Shown: piece by piece, positions 1 through 7,997 of the stretch | Position numbering within the stretch: the first letter of the stretch is position 1 | Layout: each line of letters opens with the position of its first letter | DNA from: HNR sp040400085 | Lineage (GTDB): Bacteria > Actinomycetota > Actinomycetes > Actinomycetales > Microbacteriaceae | Direction of reading: 5' to 3' | Length of the DNA: 64,000 nt | NCBI GenBank assembly: GCA_040400085.1 | Contig: JBBAQX010000016.1 | Coordinates: forward strand, 1 to 64,000 | Made by a program: the position numbers and the translations under genes | The notes under the pieces: generated by a model | Seen by the model: the letters and a program-made list of their open reading frames with translations, nothing else | Told to the model about the DNA's origin: nothing | Database searches by the model: none

Positions 1-21
1 CCTTCATCGCTACGAATCAGG

Positions 22-438
22 CTAATCACCGGTAACCTCGGTTGACCAGGCAAGCGCACACCCCCGTGCTGAGATAGGAAAAATTCCGAGGAGATGCACT
101 GACGAGGAGGTTGTTGAAAGTTCGACACAGACGACGCCGTCGGAGTCGCTACGAAGCAGAGTAAGGCCAGAACCGAACGCATCCATGCGCTGATGAACCA
201 GCGAAGGGTCGTCATTTCTGGCAAGCAATCGAGCAACGTCCGCTGCCGTGTCGGACAGGCGTACGTGACTCGCGATGAGAGACACAGCCGCCACACACAT
301 CCCAAGGACCATAACAATCGTGGGAAGGATAATCGCGAACTCTGCTGTTACGCTCCCCTTGCTAGAACTCAACAATCTGGCTGAAGCCTGCGCTCTATCT
401 GAAGTCCGCGCTCTGCGAGAACTCAACACCTCTCCCAT
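22..438 (-). CDS. TadE-like pseudopilin of the tad pilus locus
   Basis: Protein of 138 residues with an Arg/Ser-rich cytoplasmic start, then GSVTAEFAIILPT and a hydrophobic stretch (about residues 28-58). The conserved Glu after Gly/Ala at the head of the membrane helix is the TadE/TadG pseudopilin signature. TadE-like proteins act as minor pilins of tight-adherence (Flp) pili; here the rest is a short extracytoplasmic domain with two Cys. It is the last complete gene of a leftward tad cluster (tadA, TadB/C-like, DUF4244, tadE). A new ATG on the same strand at position 7 may begin the next pseudopilin (TadG-like), but only seven bases of it are present. Family call is firm, precise role inferred. 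Confidence 0.8.
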   Translation of the reverse strand: MGEVLSSRRARTSDRAQASARLLSSSKGSVTAEFAIILPTIVMVLGMCVAAVSLIASHVRLSDTAADVARLLARNDDPSLVHQRMDAFGSGLTLLRSDSDGVVCVELSTTSSSVHLLGIFPISARGCALAWSTEVTGD

Positions 439-483
439 AGCAACCCAGCATCCCCTTCTATTCGACCGTTTTCCTCAAGCTGG

Positions 484-945
484 TTACCCTGCGACCTCGA
501 GCGCGCGCGTGACGAGATCGGTGAGGATCTGTTTGATCTCGTTCCCCTTCAAAATGACGACGAGTAGGCCGGCGAAGCCGACGGCGGCCATGATGACTAC
601 CGCATATTCTGCGGTTGCGGCACCCCGATCATCCCGAATAATCGAGCTCATTCGGGCACCCGTTGATCGAAGGAATTTTTGTACGTGACGCGTTGGCATA
701 GGACTTGTCTCAGCCGGTGTCTGCGCGAGACCCAGGGATCTTTTGCGTGGCAGAGAAGCTACCTGCTGGGCTGGCACAAGGTAGCCGACGGGTGCAGGGC
801 GGCGGACCGGTGCTATCTCATGTGCGGGCGTGAGCTGAGGCGAGGTTGCAAGCTGACGTGCCGTGCGAACAGGAACGACCGCCCGAAGGCTTGCCCCGTA
901 GCTCGGATGCAGGAATCGTTGTGGGGGAAAAGGGAGCAATGACAT
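484..945 (-). CDS. DUF4244 family protein, Flp-pilin-like, tad locus
   Basis: The C-terminal 55 residues (MSSIIRDDRGAATAEYAVVI and a following hydrophobic helix) match DUF4244, a short actinobacterial family found in tad loci; the AATAEYAV processing-like motif plus one membrane helix suggests the major Flp pilin or a pilin-like component. The frame stays open upstream for about 98 more residues, rich in Pro, Ala, Val and Arg, with codon use like its neighbours. The first ATG (945) would therefore give 153 residues, longer than I expect for this family. Internal ATGs at 699 and 651 would give 71 or 55 residues. None has a convincing ribosome binding site, so the start is open. It lies 45 bases upstream of tadE in the same direction. 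Confidence 0.7.
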   Translation of the reverse strand: MSLLPFPPQRFLHPSYGASLRAVVPVRTARQLATSPQLTPAHEIAPVRRPAPVGYLVPAQQVASLPRKRSLGLAQTPAETSPMPTRHVQKFLRSTGARMSSIIRDDRGAATAEYAVVIMAAVGFAGLLVVILKGNEIKQILTDLVTRALEVAG

Positions 946-1148
946 GAGTATCCAAGCTTTCTGTTCGGCGATATTTCGCTGTCTGATATGTGCGGATTAC
1001 TGCGGGAGATGTTCCCGTATCACAACCCTGACATCACGCGCCGGGACGTGGTGAAGAGAAGTCCAAACTGTGGATAAGTGCCGTGCTTTCGGTCGTGTGG
1101 AGGAGACACACAACGCGGAACCAGGGACACCGGACACCGGTCACGGTG

Positions 1149-2156
1149 TCAAACGACCAGCGACACGATAGACAAGATAAGCGGAACAACCCCAAGCAAG
1201 ACAAATGACGGAAGGGTGCAACAGCCCAGGGGAAGCATCAGCCGCACGGAAAGCCGCGCAGCAGACTTTGCTCCCCACAATCGATTCTCTGCCCTGACGA
1301 GATCGGCATCTGCGGACACCAACTCCGCCGCAGGAATTCCGGCGATCTCTGCGAGGTCGAGCGATCGCTGTGCCCGCGCCAGCTCATCGTGCTCACGGAG
1401 TCCGCAGCGTTCGATAGTGTCAGCCACGAGCATCCGGGCAGCCCCCATCGATCCACCCCCGCCAACCGCAAGTGAGACCAAATCGAGCACAAGCCCGGGC
1501 GAATGCTGCTGCGGCTCAGATTGCCTCACGAGGCGAGCGCTCCAGAACCCGGCGATGACCGCGAGCGACGCCCCCAGAAGACCGCAAACGATGCCGATAG
1601 CTGTACCCGTGAGTATCCTCAGCGAATCAAACCCCAGCAGAGCCCCCAGGAGCAGACTAGCCGCTGGCAGCCACATCATGAGCCGTGCGGTTGACCGCGG
1701 TGCCGCGAGCGCAGCATCGACAGACCTGCGATTCTCTGCGTTATCATCGAAGCTCGCTGCAAGGCGGGCAAGGCAGGAGGCCAAGGGAGACCCGCACCGC
1801 TCCGCAACCGTGAGGGTCGCGGCAAGTCCCCTCCATGAAGAGGATGCTGCGCCCTCAGATCGCGGGCGGGAAAAGCGATGTCTCACAGAATGAATCAACG
1901 CGGCCGACACATCGTCCCCGACTCGGACGGCGTCGTCGCAATCGGCAAGGATAAGCGCCGAGCGCGCTCCAAGATCCCCAGCACCCGGCAGGTGTTCCCA
2001 GACCTTTGCCGCGGGCAGGCCAGCCCCGACCATCACGGCAAGCCGCCGCACTGTGGTCGCGACTTCGCGGGTCTCGTCAGAATCATTTGTTGCTCGGCGG
2101 AGTATGCTCGCAACCTTATGCCGAATAGTTCTCAATGGTGAGGGCTCCCCTCTCAT
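1149..2156 (-). CDS. Tad secretion system inner-membrane protein, TadB and TadC halves in one gene
   Basis: About 335 residues. The first half has a type II secretion F-like helical domain (VGAGLPAAKVWEHL, then RCGSPLASCLARLAASF) followed by two membrane helices (MMWLPAASLLLGALLGF and the next hydrophobic stretch). The second half repeats the pattern (LVLDLVSLAVGGGGSMGAAR, then AGIPAAELVSADADLVRAEN) and ends in TadC-like helices (LPLGCCTLPSFVLLGVVPLI). Such proteins form the inner-membrane platform that couples the TadA ATPase to pilin assembly. Most loci have separate tadB and tadC; only this one gene lies between tadA and the pilin genes. The frame opens at 2258, but tadA ends at 2116, so the ATG at 2156 (41-base overlap) is preferred. 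The start is not certain. Confidence 0.75.
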   Translation of the reverse strand: MRGEPSPLRTIRHKVASILRRATNDSDETREVATTVRRLAVMVGAGLPAAKVWEHLPGAGDLGARSALILADCDDAVRVGDDVSAALIHSVRHRFSRPRSEGAASSSWRGLAATLTVAERCGSPLASCLARLAASFDDNAENRRSVDAALAAPRSTARLMMWLPAASLLLGALLGFDSLRILTGTAIGIVCGLLGASLAVIAGFWSARLVRQSEPQQHSPGLVLDLVSLAVGGGGSMGAARMLVADTIERCGLREHDELARAQRSLDLAEIAGIPAAELVSADADLVRAENRLWGAKSAARLSVRLMLPLGCCTLPSFVLLGVVPLILSIVSLVV

Positions 2157-3081
2157 CGCAGTGGAAACGCCCCAGCTCAACCACCCTGCGTTTTCCGTTG
2201 ACCCGCTCGAGCTGAACCACGAGGTGGATGGCGCTGACAACCTGGCGAGCAAGGGCATGCGGAAGAAATCCCGCGGTTGCGCCGAGCGCTTCTAAACGGG
2301 CGGGAACATCCGCAAGCGAGTTTGCGTGCAGGGTCCCAGCGCCACCGTCGTGTCCGGTGTTAAGCGCCGCGAGTAGCTCCCTCAATTCGGGTCCCCGACA
2401 CTCGCCAACGACAATCCGGTTGGGTCTCATCCGGAGCGCCTCGCGCAGCAACTGAGCGAGATCGATGCCCCCAGCCCCATCAAGATTTTTCTGCCGAGCC
2501 TCCAGGGATACACAATGCGGGTGCTGAATGTTAAGCTCAGCGACGTCTTCGATGGTAACGATGCGTTCTTCCTCCGGGACGCACCCCATCAGCGCAGCAA
2601 GGAGCGTTGTTTTCCCGCTGCCGCCCGCACCGCTGATAAGGATGTTCCGCTTATCTTCCAGGGCAGTCTTCAACATATTCCAGGTATTGTTTCCGAACAT
2701 TCCAAGCGAGAAAAGATCGTTCAGCGACAGCGCAGTGGCCCGCGGGATCCGAATGGAGATAAGAGGACCGTCCCTCGCTATTGGCGGCAGAACCGCGTGC
2801 ACTCGCAGCCCCCAGCCAAGCCTGACATCCACGCAGGGAGTTGCCTCATCGATGTGGCGGCCGCCCCTGCTGATGAGCTTCACTGCCAGGCCACGAGCAT
2901 CCTCTCGCGTGATCTCAAGCAATGGATCCTTGCGAGCGCCCTCTCCCCGATCAACCCATACCCCGGACTCACCGTTCACAAAAATATCCGTCACGAGGGG
3001 ATCTCTGAGGTACTGGGCAAGTGGGCCGAGGGTTGCAACAAGCTCGTAGGAAGGGGCCTGGCTGTGAGTGGGAGAGTTCAT
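2116..3081 (-). CDS. tadA: TadA/CpaF family secretion ATPase
   Basis: ATPase of 321 residues that powers assembly of Flp/tad pili. It has an N-terminal domain (YLRDPLVTDIFVNG), a Walker A motif GAGGSGKTT at residues 151-159, an Asp-box-like TIEDVAELNI near 176-185, a Walker B-like NRIVVGECRG at 221-230 and the His box GHDGGAGTLHAN at 243-254, all typical of TadA/VirB11-type type II/IV secretion ATPases. An upstream in-frame start would add 37 residues, but ATG 3081 is preceded by a strong AGGGGAG Shine-Dalgarno, which decides the start. First gene of the leftward tad cluster. The ssd/TadZ-like gene that usually precedes tadA in actinobacteria is absent; acs lies divergently upstream. Confidence 0.92.
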   Translation of the reverse strand: MNSPTHSQAPSYELVATLGPLAQYLRDPLVTDIFVNGESGVWVDRGEGARKDPLLEITREDARGLAVKLISRGGRHIDEATPCVDVRLGWGLRVHAVLPPIARDGPLISIRIPRATALSLNDLFSLGMFGNNTWNMLKTALEDKRNILISGAGGSGKTTLLAALMGCVPEEERIVTIEDVAELNIQHPHCVSLEARQKNLDGAGGIDLAQLLREALRMRPNRIVVGECRGPELRELLAALNTGHDGGAGTLHANSLADVPARLEALGATAGFLPHALARQVVSAIHLVVQLERVNGKRRVVELGRFHCDERGALTIENYSA

Positions 3082-3233
3082 ATCTCCCCTACGATAGATA
3101 CCCGCCGAGAGGGCCGACGAAAAAGTGGGAATCTGTGCATAATTTGTGCAGGTTTCGCCCCTGTGTAGGGAGATCTCGGAGGTACCTCGCAACCGGGTCA
3201 GGCATAAAGTTCATCACAGCTTAAACAAGGGGA

Positions 3234-3263
3234 GGCGGCACCGGTTAGGGGTTCGGTACCGCC
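3234..3263. repeat. Imperfect inverted repeat between tadA and acs
   Basis: Arms of 10 bases at 3234-3243 (GGCGGCACCG) and 3254-3263 (CGGTACCGCC) pair with one mismatch around a 10-base loop. There is no T run on either side, so it is not an obvious terminator. It lies in the 393-base region between the divergent genes tadA and acs, which otherwise contains only the inverted repeat at 3308-3334 and a putative acs promoter. A 62-codon leftward open frame here (3198-3386) shows no coding signature. Confidence 0.4.
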
Positions 3264-3307
3264 TCGACGACGCCGGACTTTGGGGAAATCCATAGAATGC
3301 GTCGCCT

Positions 3308-3334
3308 CAATCGTGCGAAAGAACAGCACGATTG
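3308..3334. repeat. Perfect 9-bp inverted repeat upstream of acs
   Basis: CAATCGTGC (3308-3316) and GCACGATTG (3326-3334) are exact reverse complements separated by nine bases. It sits 140 bases before the acs start and 230 bases before tadA. It could be an operator for a dimeric regulator or a weak hairpin terminator (followed by TCTTTA). The sequence does not decide. Confidence 0.45.
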
Positions 3335-3411
3335 TCTTTAAGTGTAGTGCCAAGAAGTTCGAATTCACCATAAGCTCATAGAACATTCAGGATCTTTTAT
3401 CCAACCCAAAA

Positions 3412-3440
3412 TTTCACCGCAAAATTTGCTACGCTACAAA
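3412..3440 (+). promoter_or_regulatory. Putative acs promoter
   Basis: TTTCAC (3412-3417) and TACAAA (3435-3440), separated by exactly 17 bases, resemble sigma-70-type -35 and -10 elements and lie 35 bases upstream of the acs GTG start. Pattern match only. Confidence 0.4.
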
Positions 3441-3474
3441 GGTCGCATGAAGCCCCTGCACAGATCGGATAACG

Positions 3475-5448
3475 GTGTCCTCAGATAATAACTCCCACGG
3501 TGTCATTGAAAGCCTTCAGCACGAGGTAGGGATATTCCCGCCTCTCCCGGCCTTCACAGATGCGGCCCAATTCGGACCCGAGATATACGATGAGGCGGCC
3601 AGAGATCCAGAAGCCTTCTGGGCGAAACAGGCCCGCAGCCTGCACTGGCACAAGCCATTCACGAAGACACTCGACTGGAGCAATGCTCCGTTTGCGAAGT
3701 GGTTTGATGACGGCGAAATCAACCTCTCCTATAACTGCCTCGACAGGCACGTGCTAGCCGGAAACGGCGACCGGGTTGCCATCCACTGGGAGGGTGAACC
3801 CGGCGACACCAGAACAATTACTTATAGCGATCTGCTGGGCGAGGTCAAGCGGGCGGCAAACCTGCTCGCCAGCCTCGGCGTAACGCAGGGTGACAGGGTA
3901 GCGATCTACCTGCCGATGATCCCCGAGGCCGTCATCTCGATGCTGGCGGTCGCGCGAATCGGAGCCATCCACTCTGTTGTGTTTGGCGGGTTCAGCGCGG
4001 AAAGCCTGCGAGCGCGCATCGACGATGCGGAAGCAAAGCTTGTTATTACGGCAGACGGCGGTTGGCGCAAGGGCAAGGTCTCGCCCCTCAAGCCCGCCGT
4101 GGACGATGCGTTGGCACTCGAAACGGGCACACCGCTGAGCGTCGAGCACGTGCTGGTGGTGCAGCGCGGCGAGAACGATGTCGAGTGGGAAGAGGGCCGC
4201 GATCTGTGGTGGCACGAAGAGATCGCGCAGGTGGATGATCAGCACATTGCCAAGGGCTTCCCCGCCGAGAACCCCCTCTTTATTCTCTACACCTCCGGCA
4301 CCACCGGAAAGCCAAAGGGTATCCTGCACACCTCTGGCGGTTACCTGACGCAGGCAAGCTTCACTCATCGTGCCGTGTTCGATCTGCGCCCCGAAACGGA
4401 TGTCTACTGGTGCACCGCGGATATCGGCTGGATCACGGGCCACAGCTATGTGACTTACGGGCCGCTGAGCAACGGCGCCACCCAGGTCATCTACGAGGGA
4501 ACGCCCGACACCCCGACGTGGAGTCGCTGGTGGGAAATCGTGGAGCGCTACGGCGTTACAACCTTCTACAGCGCGCCGACGGCGATCCGTTCCTTCATGA
4601 AGCAGGGACGCGAGGTGGCGCTCAAGCACGATCTATCGAGCATCCGTCTCTTGGGCACCGTGGGCGAGCCCATCAACCCCGAGGCGTGGCTCTGGTACCG
4701 CGAGGTCATCGGCGGTGGCAGCGCCCCCATCGTGGACACCTGGTGGCAGACCGAGACGGGAGCGATCATGGTCGCGCCGCTCCCCGGCATCACTGCGACG
4801 AAGCCGGGCAGCGCACAGGTTGCGATCCCAGGGATTAGCGTGGACGTCGTCGACGACACCGCCCACCACGTTGGCCACGGCAACGGCGGCCTCCTCGTCG
4901 TGACCAAGCCGTGGCCGAGCATGCTGCGCGGCATCTGGGGCGACCCTGATCGCTTCGTCGATACCTATTGGCACAAATTCGGCGATAAGTACTTCGCGGG
5001 CGACGGCGCACGCCTCGACGAGGACGGCGACATCTGGCTGATGGGCCGCGTGGACGACGTCATGAATGTCTCGGGGCATCGCCTGTCCACGACCGAGATC
5101 GAATCGTCGCTCGTATCGCATCCCTCTGTCGCGGAATCCGCCGTAGTCGGCGCGCACGACGAGACAACGGGTCAGGCCGTGGTGGCCTTCGTGATCCTGA
5201 AGAAGAACCAGAGCTTGATCGGGGATAGCGACCAGGCATCCGCTATCTTGAAGGCCCACGTCGGTGGGCAAATCGGCGCGATCGCCCGTCCCCGGCAAAT
5301 TTTCGTGGTGGGCGAGCTGCCTAAGACCCGCTCGGGCAAGATCATCCGACGCCTACTCAAGGACGTCGCGGAAGGCCGCGAAGTCGGCGACACCAGCACA
5401 CTCGCAGACACCAATATCATGCAGCTGATCACGGATAAGGTGCGGTAG
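3475..5448 (+). CDS. acs: Acetate-CoA ligase (acetyl-CoA synthetase)
   Basis: 657 residues, the usual Acs length. It converts acetate, ATP and CoA into acetyl-CoA, AMP and pyrophosphate through an acetyl-adenylate. It shows the ANL-superfamily phosphate loop YTSGTTGKPKGI from residue 272, the acetate-pocket region WCTADIGWITGHSYVTYGPL, the DTWWQTETG motif, and the C-terminal TRSGKIIRRLL with Lys622, the residue acetylated to switch off Acs in many bacteria. Start is GTG at 3475, giving the normal N-terminus. The 3' end overlaps the convergent Nudix gene by 20 bases. Together with ackA-pta (18.5-21.9 kb) the cell has both high-affinity and reversible acetate routes. A tad locus beside acs also occurs in mycobacteria. 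Confidence 0.97.
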   Translation: MSSDNNSHGVIESLQHEVGIFPPLPAFTDAAQFGPEIYDEAARDPEAFWAKQARSLHWHKPFTKTLDWSNAPFAKWFDDGEINLSYNCLDRHVLAGNGDRVAIHWEGEPGDTRTITYSDLLGEVKRAANLLASLGVTQGDRVAIYLPMIPEAVISMLAVARIGAIHSVVFGGFSAESLRARIDDAEAKLVITADGGWRKGKVSPLKPAVDDALALETGTPLSVEHVLVVQRGENDVEWEEGRDLWWHEEIAQVDDQHIAKGFPAENPLFILYTSGTTGKPKGILHTSGGYLTQASFTHRAVFDLRPETDVYWCTADIGWITGHSYVTYGPLSNGATQVIYEGTPDTPTWSRWWEIVERYGVTTFYSAPTAIRSFMKQGREVALKHDLSSIRLLGTVGEPINPEAWLWYREVIGGGSAPIVDTWWQTETGAIMVAPLPGITATKPGSAQVAIPGISVDVVDDTAHHVGHGNGGLLVVTKPWPSMLRGIWGDPDRFVDTYWHKFGDKYFAGDGARLDEDGDIWLMGRVDDVMNVSGHRLSTTEIESSLVSHPSVAESAVVGAHDETTGQAVVAFVILKKNQSLIGDSDQASAILKAHVGGQIGAIARPRQIFVVGELPKTRSGKIIRRLLKDVAEGREVGDTSTLADTNIMQLITDKVR

Positions 5449-6034
5449 GGGTTTCCCGTTCGAGCAACCCAGTCTGGAGAGCATACAGGAGTCCGGTCAT
5501 CGTGGGACATCCGGGAATCTTTCCCGAACGGATGAGCGTCGATATGTCGTCGATCGAAACCCAATATAGTTGATCCGATTCGTATGCATCGCTGGGCTCC
5601 TCGACAACGTGAGATGCTCTGGCATAGACGAAATGGAATTTCTGAGTGCTGACTCCGTCTGAGGCGTTTAACGTCATCATGTGTTCTCTGTGATCGACGG
5701 CCCACCCCGTCTCTTCACGTACTTCCCGCGCGGCCGCTTCAAGCACCGATTCTCCCTCGTCGATCCCTCCCGCGGGAAGCTCGAAGCCAGCGGTGTCCGT
5801 GATGAAACGGTGCCGGTACAGCAAAAGCACACCTTTCTGAGGATGCTGGACGACAACGCACACGGCAGCATATGGCACGATCACGACGTGGTGTTCATAT
5901 CGCGCACCGTGCGTTGGCTCGACATCAACAAGCTCTAGCGAGACCCATCGACTGTCGTATAAGGATTGGCTTCCGTGAACGGTCCAAGGCACAGGAGCCG
6001 GAAGATCAGCGATGCTCGTGAAGTCTCGGATCAT
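5429..6034 (-). CDS. Nudix hydrolase, ADP-ribose pyrophosphatase type
   Basis: 201 residues. The Nudix box GX5EX7REUXEEXGU is complete: GGIDEGE, then REVREETGW at about residues 100-122. The long N-terminal beta region (ARYEHHVVIVPYAAVCVVVQ) and the LLLYRHRFITDTAGFELPAGGI context are typical of ADP-ribose pyrophosphatases (NudF/MutT-like), which hydrolyse nucleoside diphosphates linked to another moiety; the substrate here is inferred only. ATG 6034 is chosen over a TTG two codons upstream; no strong ribosome binding site is seen. It converges with acs, the two coding ends overlapping by 20 bases. Confidence 0.85.
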   Translation of the reverse strand: MIRDFTSIADLPAPVPWTVHGSQSLYDSRWVSLELVDVEPTHGARYEHHVVIVPYAAVCVVVQHPQKGVLLLYRHRFITDTAGFELPAGGIDEGESVLEAAAREVREETGWAVDHREHMMTLNASDGVSTQKFHFVYARASHVVEEPSDAYESDQLYWVSIDDISTLIRSGKIPGCPTMTGLLYALQTGLLERETPTAPYP

Positions 6035-6157
6035 GGGCAAAACTCGTTTCGTTGACTATCGACTCTGATTGCAATTGATTGATCCTAGCAAATGCGTTGA
6101 ACCTTATTCCTGCCCTGCTTGCAACCTGATTAATACAGATTGACATAATCGCACAAG

Positions 6158-6700
6158 TCATTGTCTGGACTTGACCGTTTTCGTAAGGTCGTCTAGCAAG
6201 ACTTCTTCCTCAGCAGAACCAAAGTCCATTTCGTCGGGACAGGTAACGCTTTTTTGCGTTAAAGGTGGATCCTGAACACCCGGAAGCCCGGTGTATTCGA
6301 CACATGTGTGGAGAAAAGTTGTTTTTGTGAGAATGCCTCCACCTGCGCTCCGCTGATAACGATATAACCGATGAATTTTCACAACCCCACTATTTTCGAT
6401 AGAGGCATCGTAATAAAAATCTAACGATGGGACTGGTCCTTGCGGGATGCTGTCAAGCAACTCTTGAGGGGCCGCAGCCTGTTCGAAAGAGAGCTGCGTC
6501 TCACTGAAGCCCTCCAGCGTCTTTTCGAAGAGCCCATCCTCAACCTCCTCCGTCCGGGAAGGCAAGAATAGACCGTTTCTGAAGTAGGCCATTGGCGCTA
6601 TCACCAGAACAAGAACCAATATCACCCCTACTGATAACGCTGCGATGAAAGCAACAAGGTATGGAGGTCGTTCTTTCCGCGAAACAGTCTCATTAGCCAT
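6158..6700 (-). CDS. Unknown membrane-anchored protein, paralogue of 7336-7869
   Basis: 180 residues: a short basic cytoplasmic tail (SRKERPPYL), one long membrane helix (about residues 14-38) and an extracytoplasmic domain of about 140 residues. I do not recognise the family. It shares with the protein at 7336-7869 the motifs FYY..SIE...V.KIHR.YRY, HTCVEYTG.PG and LTQKSV.CP..DFG..E, with two conserved Cys in the same positions that may form a disulfide. The two genes lie about 640 bases apart on the same strand, suggesting duplication. No catalytic motif is visible. AT content here is higher than in the adjoining core genes. The ATG at 6700 has no clear Shine-Dalgarno. Confidence 0.65.
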   Translation of the reverse strand: MANETVSRKERPPYLVAFIAALSVGVILVLVLVIAPMAYFRNGLFLPSRTEEVEDGLFEKTLEGFSETQLSFEQAAAPQELLDSIPQGPVPSLDFYYDASIENSGVVKIHRLYRYQRSAGGGILTKTTFLHTCVEYTGLPGVQDPPLTQKSVTCPDEMDFGSAEEEVLLDDLTKTVKSRQ

Positions 6701-7104
6701 GAATCAAAATCCGATTTCTTGAAGCGAGAGCATTGCTTATCTCAGTAGGCTTCGAATCTCCCACTAAAACAGCATCCACGCACAGTTACTCTCTGAGAAC
6801 CCAAACAAGTCTTTACCCTCACTGACGATACAGAGATGCTCCACACTAGACAAGATCTGCTCCCAATCCTCGGGTGCTGCATCCCGTCAGTTCTGAATAC
6901 GATCTTCCAATAATGACGGATGCAAAGAAGCGCGTTGTCGACAAGAGGCGCACAGATAGTGTTACTGGAGAACGATCGCTAACATCGAAATAAGAAAGCT
7001 AACGGTAGGGCTCACGATGGCAATACACAAAAGGCAGTGAATAACTCATCGCGGATCTAATATCGGCAATATTTGCGCTCCCCGCGTGCCTACTGGTTGC
7101 TCGA
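6701..7104. other. 404-base gap with no recognisable gene
   Basis: Between the upstream end of the 6158-6700 gene and a possible small gene at 7105. Both strands are closed by frequent stops and I see no RNA gene, terminator or repeat. The promoter of the leftward gene is presumably here but no convincing box pair was found. Confidence 0.5.
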
Positions 7105-7335
7105 ATGTTTTTCACACGGCCGAGATGGCGCTTTTACGTATTGGCTTATATCTTCTGCCTGGTTTCCTTCGGCCTATCTGCAATCCTCATGATTGAACGG
7201 CCAACAACTGACATAGACATGCTTGACCTAGCGCCCCTCTGGGGAGTTATCCTTCGAGGGAGCACAATCATCTGCGTACTCTGGATCTCAATGCTGTGGA
7301 TAGTTTCCGCCGCTAGGTCACGCAACAACTCCTAG
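7105..7335 (+). CDS. Possible small two-helix membrane protein
   Basis: 76 codons predicting two hydrophobic helices (about residues 9-28 and 46-68) separated by an acidic loop, with a basic N-terminus and an SAARSRN tail. Gene-like features are the two clean hydrophobic segments and its fit in the gap between the two paralogous leftward genes; its stop abuts the end of the gene at 7336. Against it: no ribosome binding site before ATG 7105 and no recognised family. It could be spurious. Confidence 0.35.
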   Translation: MFFTRPRWRFYVLAYIFCLVSFGLSAILMIERPTTDIDMLDLAPLWGVILRGSTIICVLWISMLWIVSAARSRNNS

Positions 7336-7869
7336 TTAGTGAACAGGTTCTGCAGGGTAGTCAAATGAAACCTCACCCTCGTCAGTCCCGAAGTCGCCTC
7401 CGGTGGGACATGCGACGCTCTTCTGAGTTAGGACGACTTCCGGTCCCGGCCGTCCGGTATATTCAACGCAGGTATGGCGGTAAGTAGTATCAGCAAGCAT
7501 TTGTCCGCCGAAATTAATCTCGTAGCGATATATCCGATGAATCTTCAGAACCTGATTCTTTTCTATCGAAGATTGATAATAAAAATCCGAATAAGAACCT
7601 TGAACCTCCACGATATTGTTAATTACTTCTTCGGGAACTGTTGAACTTAGAAAATACTGTTGCGTCTCGAGAAAACCCTCTTGAGTACTTTCGAACAGTT
7701 TCTCTTCAACTTTTTTCCCGTGCTCAGGAGCATTTTTTATATCGGAAACGAAAATCACGATGGCGGGAAACCGAATGATTCCGATATAAACCAAAATCAA
7801 TAGCAGCATGATAACGAGTACGAAAATAGGTCGAACGCGATCATCTTTTGAGGACGCATCTTTACTCAT
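7336..7869 (-). CDS. Unknown membrane-anchored protein, paralogue of 6158-6700
   Basis: 177 residues from ATG 7869, which has a GAGG ribosome binding site 9-12 bases upstream (a GTG two codons earlier is less likely). Lys/Asp-rich cytoplasmic tail, one membrane helix (about residues 13-35), then an extracytoplasmic domain of about 140 residues. It shares with 6158-6700 the FYYQSSIEKNQVLKIHRIYR block, HTCVEYTGRPG and LTQKSVACP, including both Cys. No known family or catalytic motif recognised. Conservation is strongest in the second half, so the domain is probably a folded binding or sensor module outside the cell. Function unknown. Confidence 0.65.
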   Translation of the reverse strand: MSKDASSKDDRVRPIFVLVIMLLLILVYIGIIRFPAIVIFVSDIKNAPEHGKKVEEKLFESTQEGFLETQQYFLSSTVPEEVINNIVEVQGSYSDFYYQSSIEKNQVLKIHRIYRYEINFGGQMLADTTYRHTCVEYTGRPGPEVVLTQKSVACPTGGDFGTDEGEVSFDYPAEPVH

Positions 7870-7934
7870 TTGCACTCGCCTCGTTTCTCACGGTATCCGA
7901 CAGGGACGTATCTCATCGATTCCTTCAGGATCCC

Positions 7935-7968
7935 CGGATGCTGCGCCTCCAACGAGGCACAGCATCCG
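7935..7968. repeat. Hairpin-forming inverted repeat with GGATGC arms
   Basis: CGGATGCTG (7935-7943) pairs perfectly with CAGCATCCG (7960-7968), and inside them GCCTC pairs with GAGGC around CAAC-like loop bases. It lies between the end of ridA and the start of the next leftward gene. There is no T run in the leftward direction, so it is either a non-canonical transcription end or a processing/REP-like element. Confidence 0.5.
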
Positions 7969-7997
7969 TTATCGATCAATACGGCTAATACACAGCC

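Noticed and set aside
1069..1077. TGTGGATAA resembling a DnaA box
   Set aside because: Single box, not in a cluster, with no origin features or dnaA/dnaN genes.
3198..3386. 62-codon leftward frame between tadA and acs
   Set aside because: No family, no ribosome binding site, overlaps inverted repeats.
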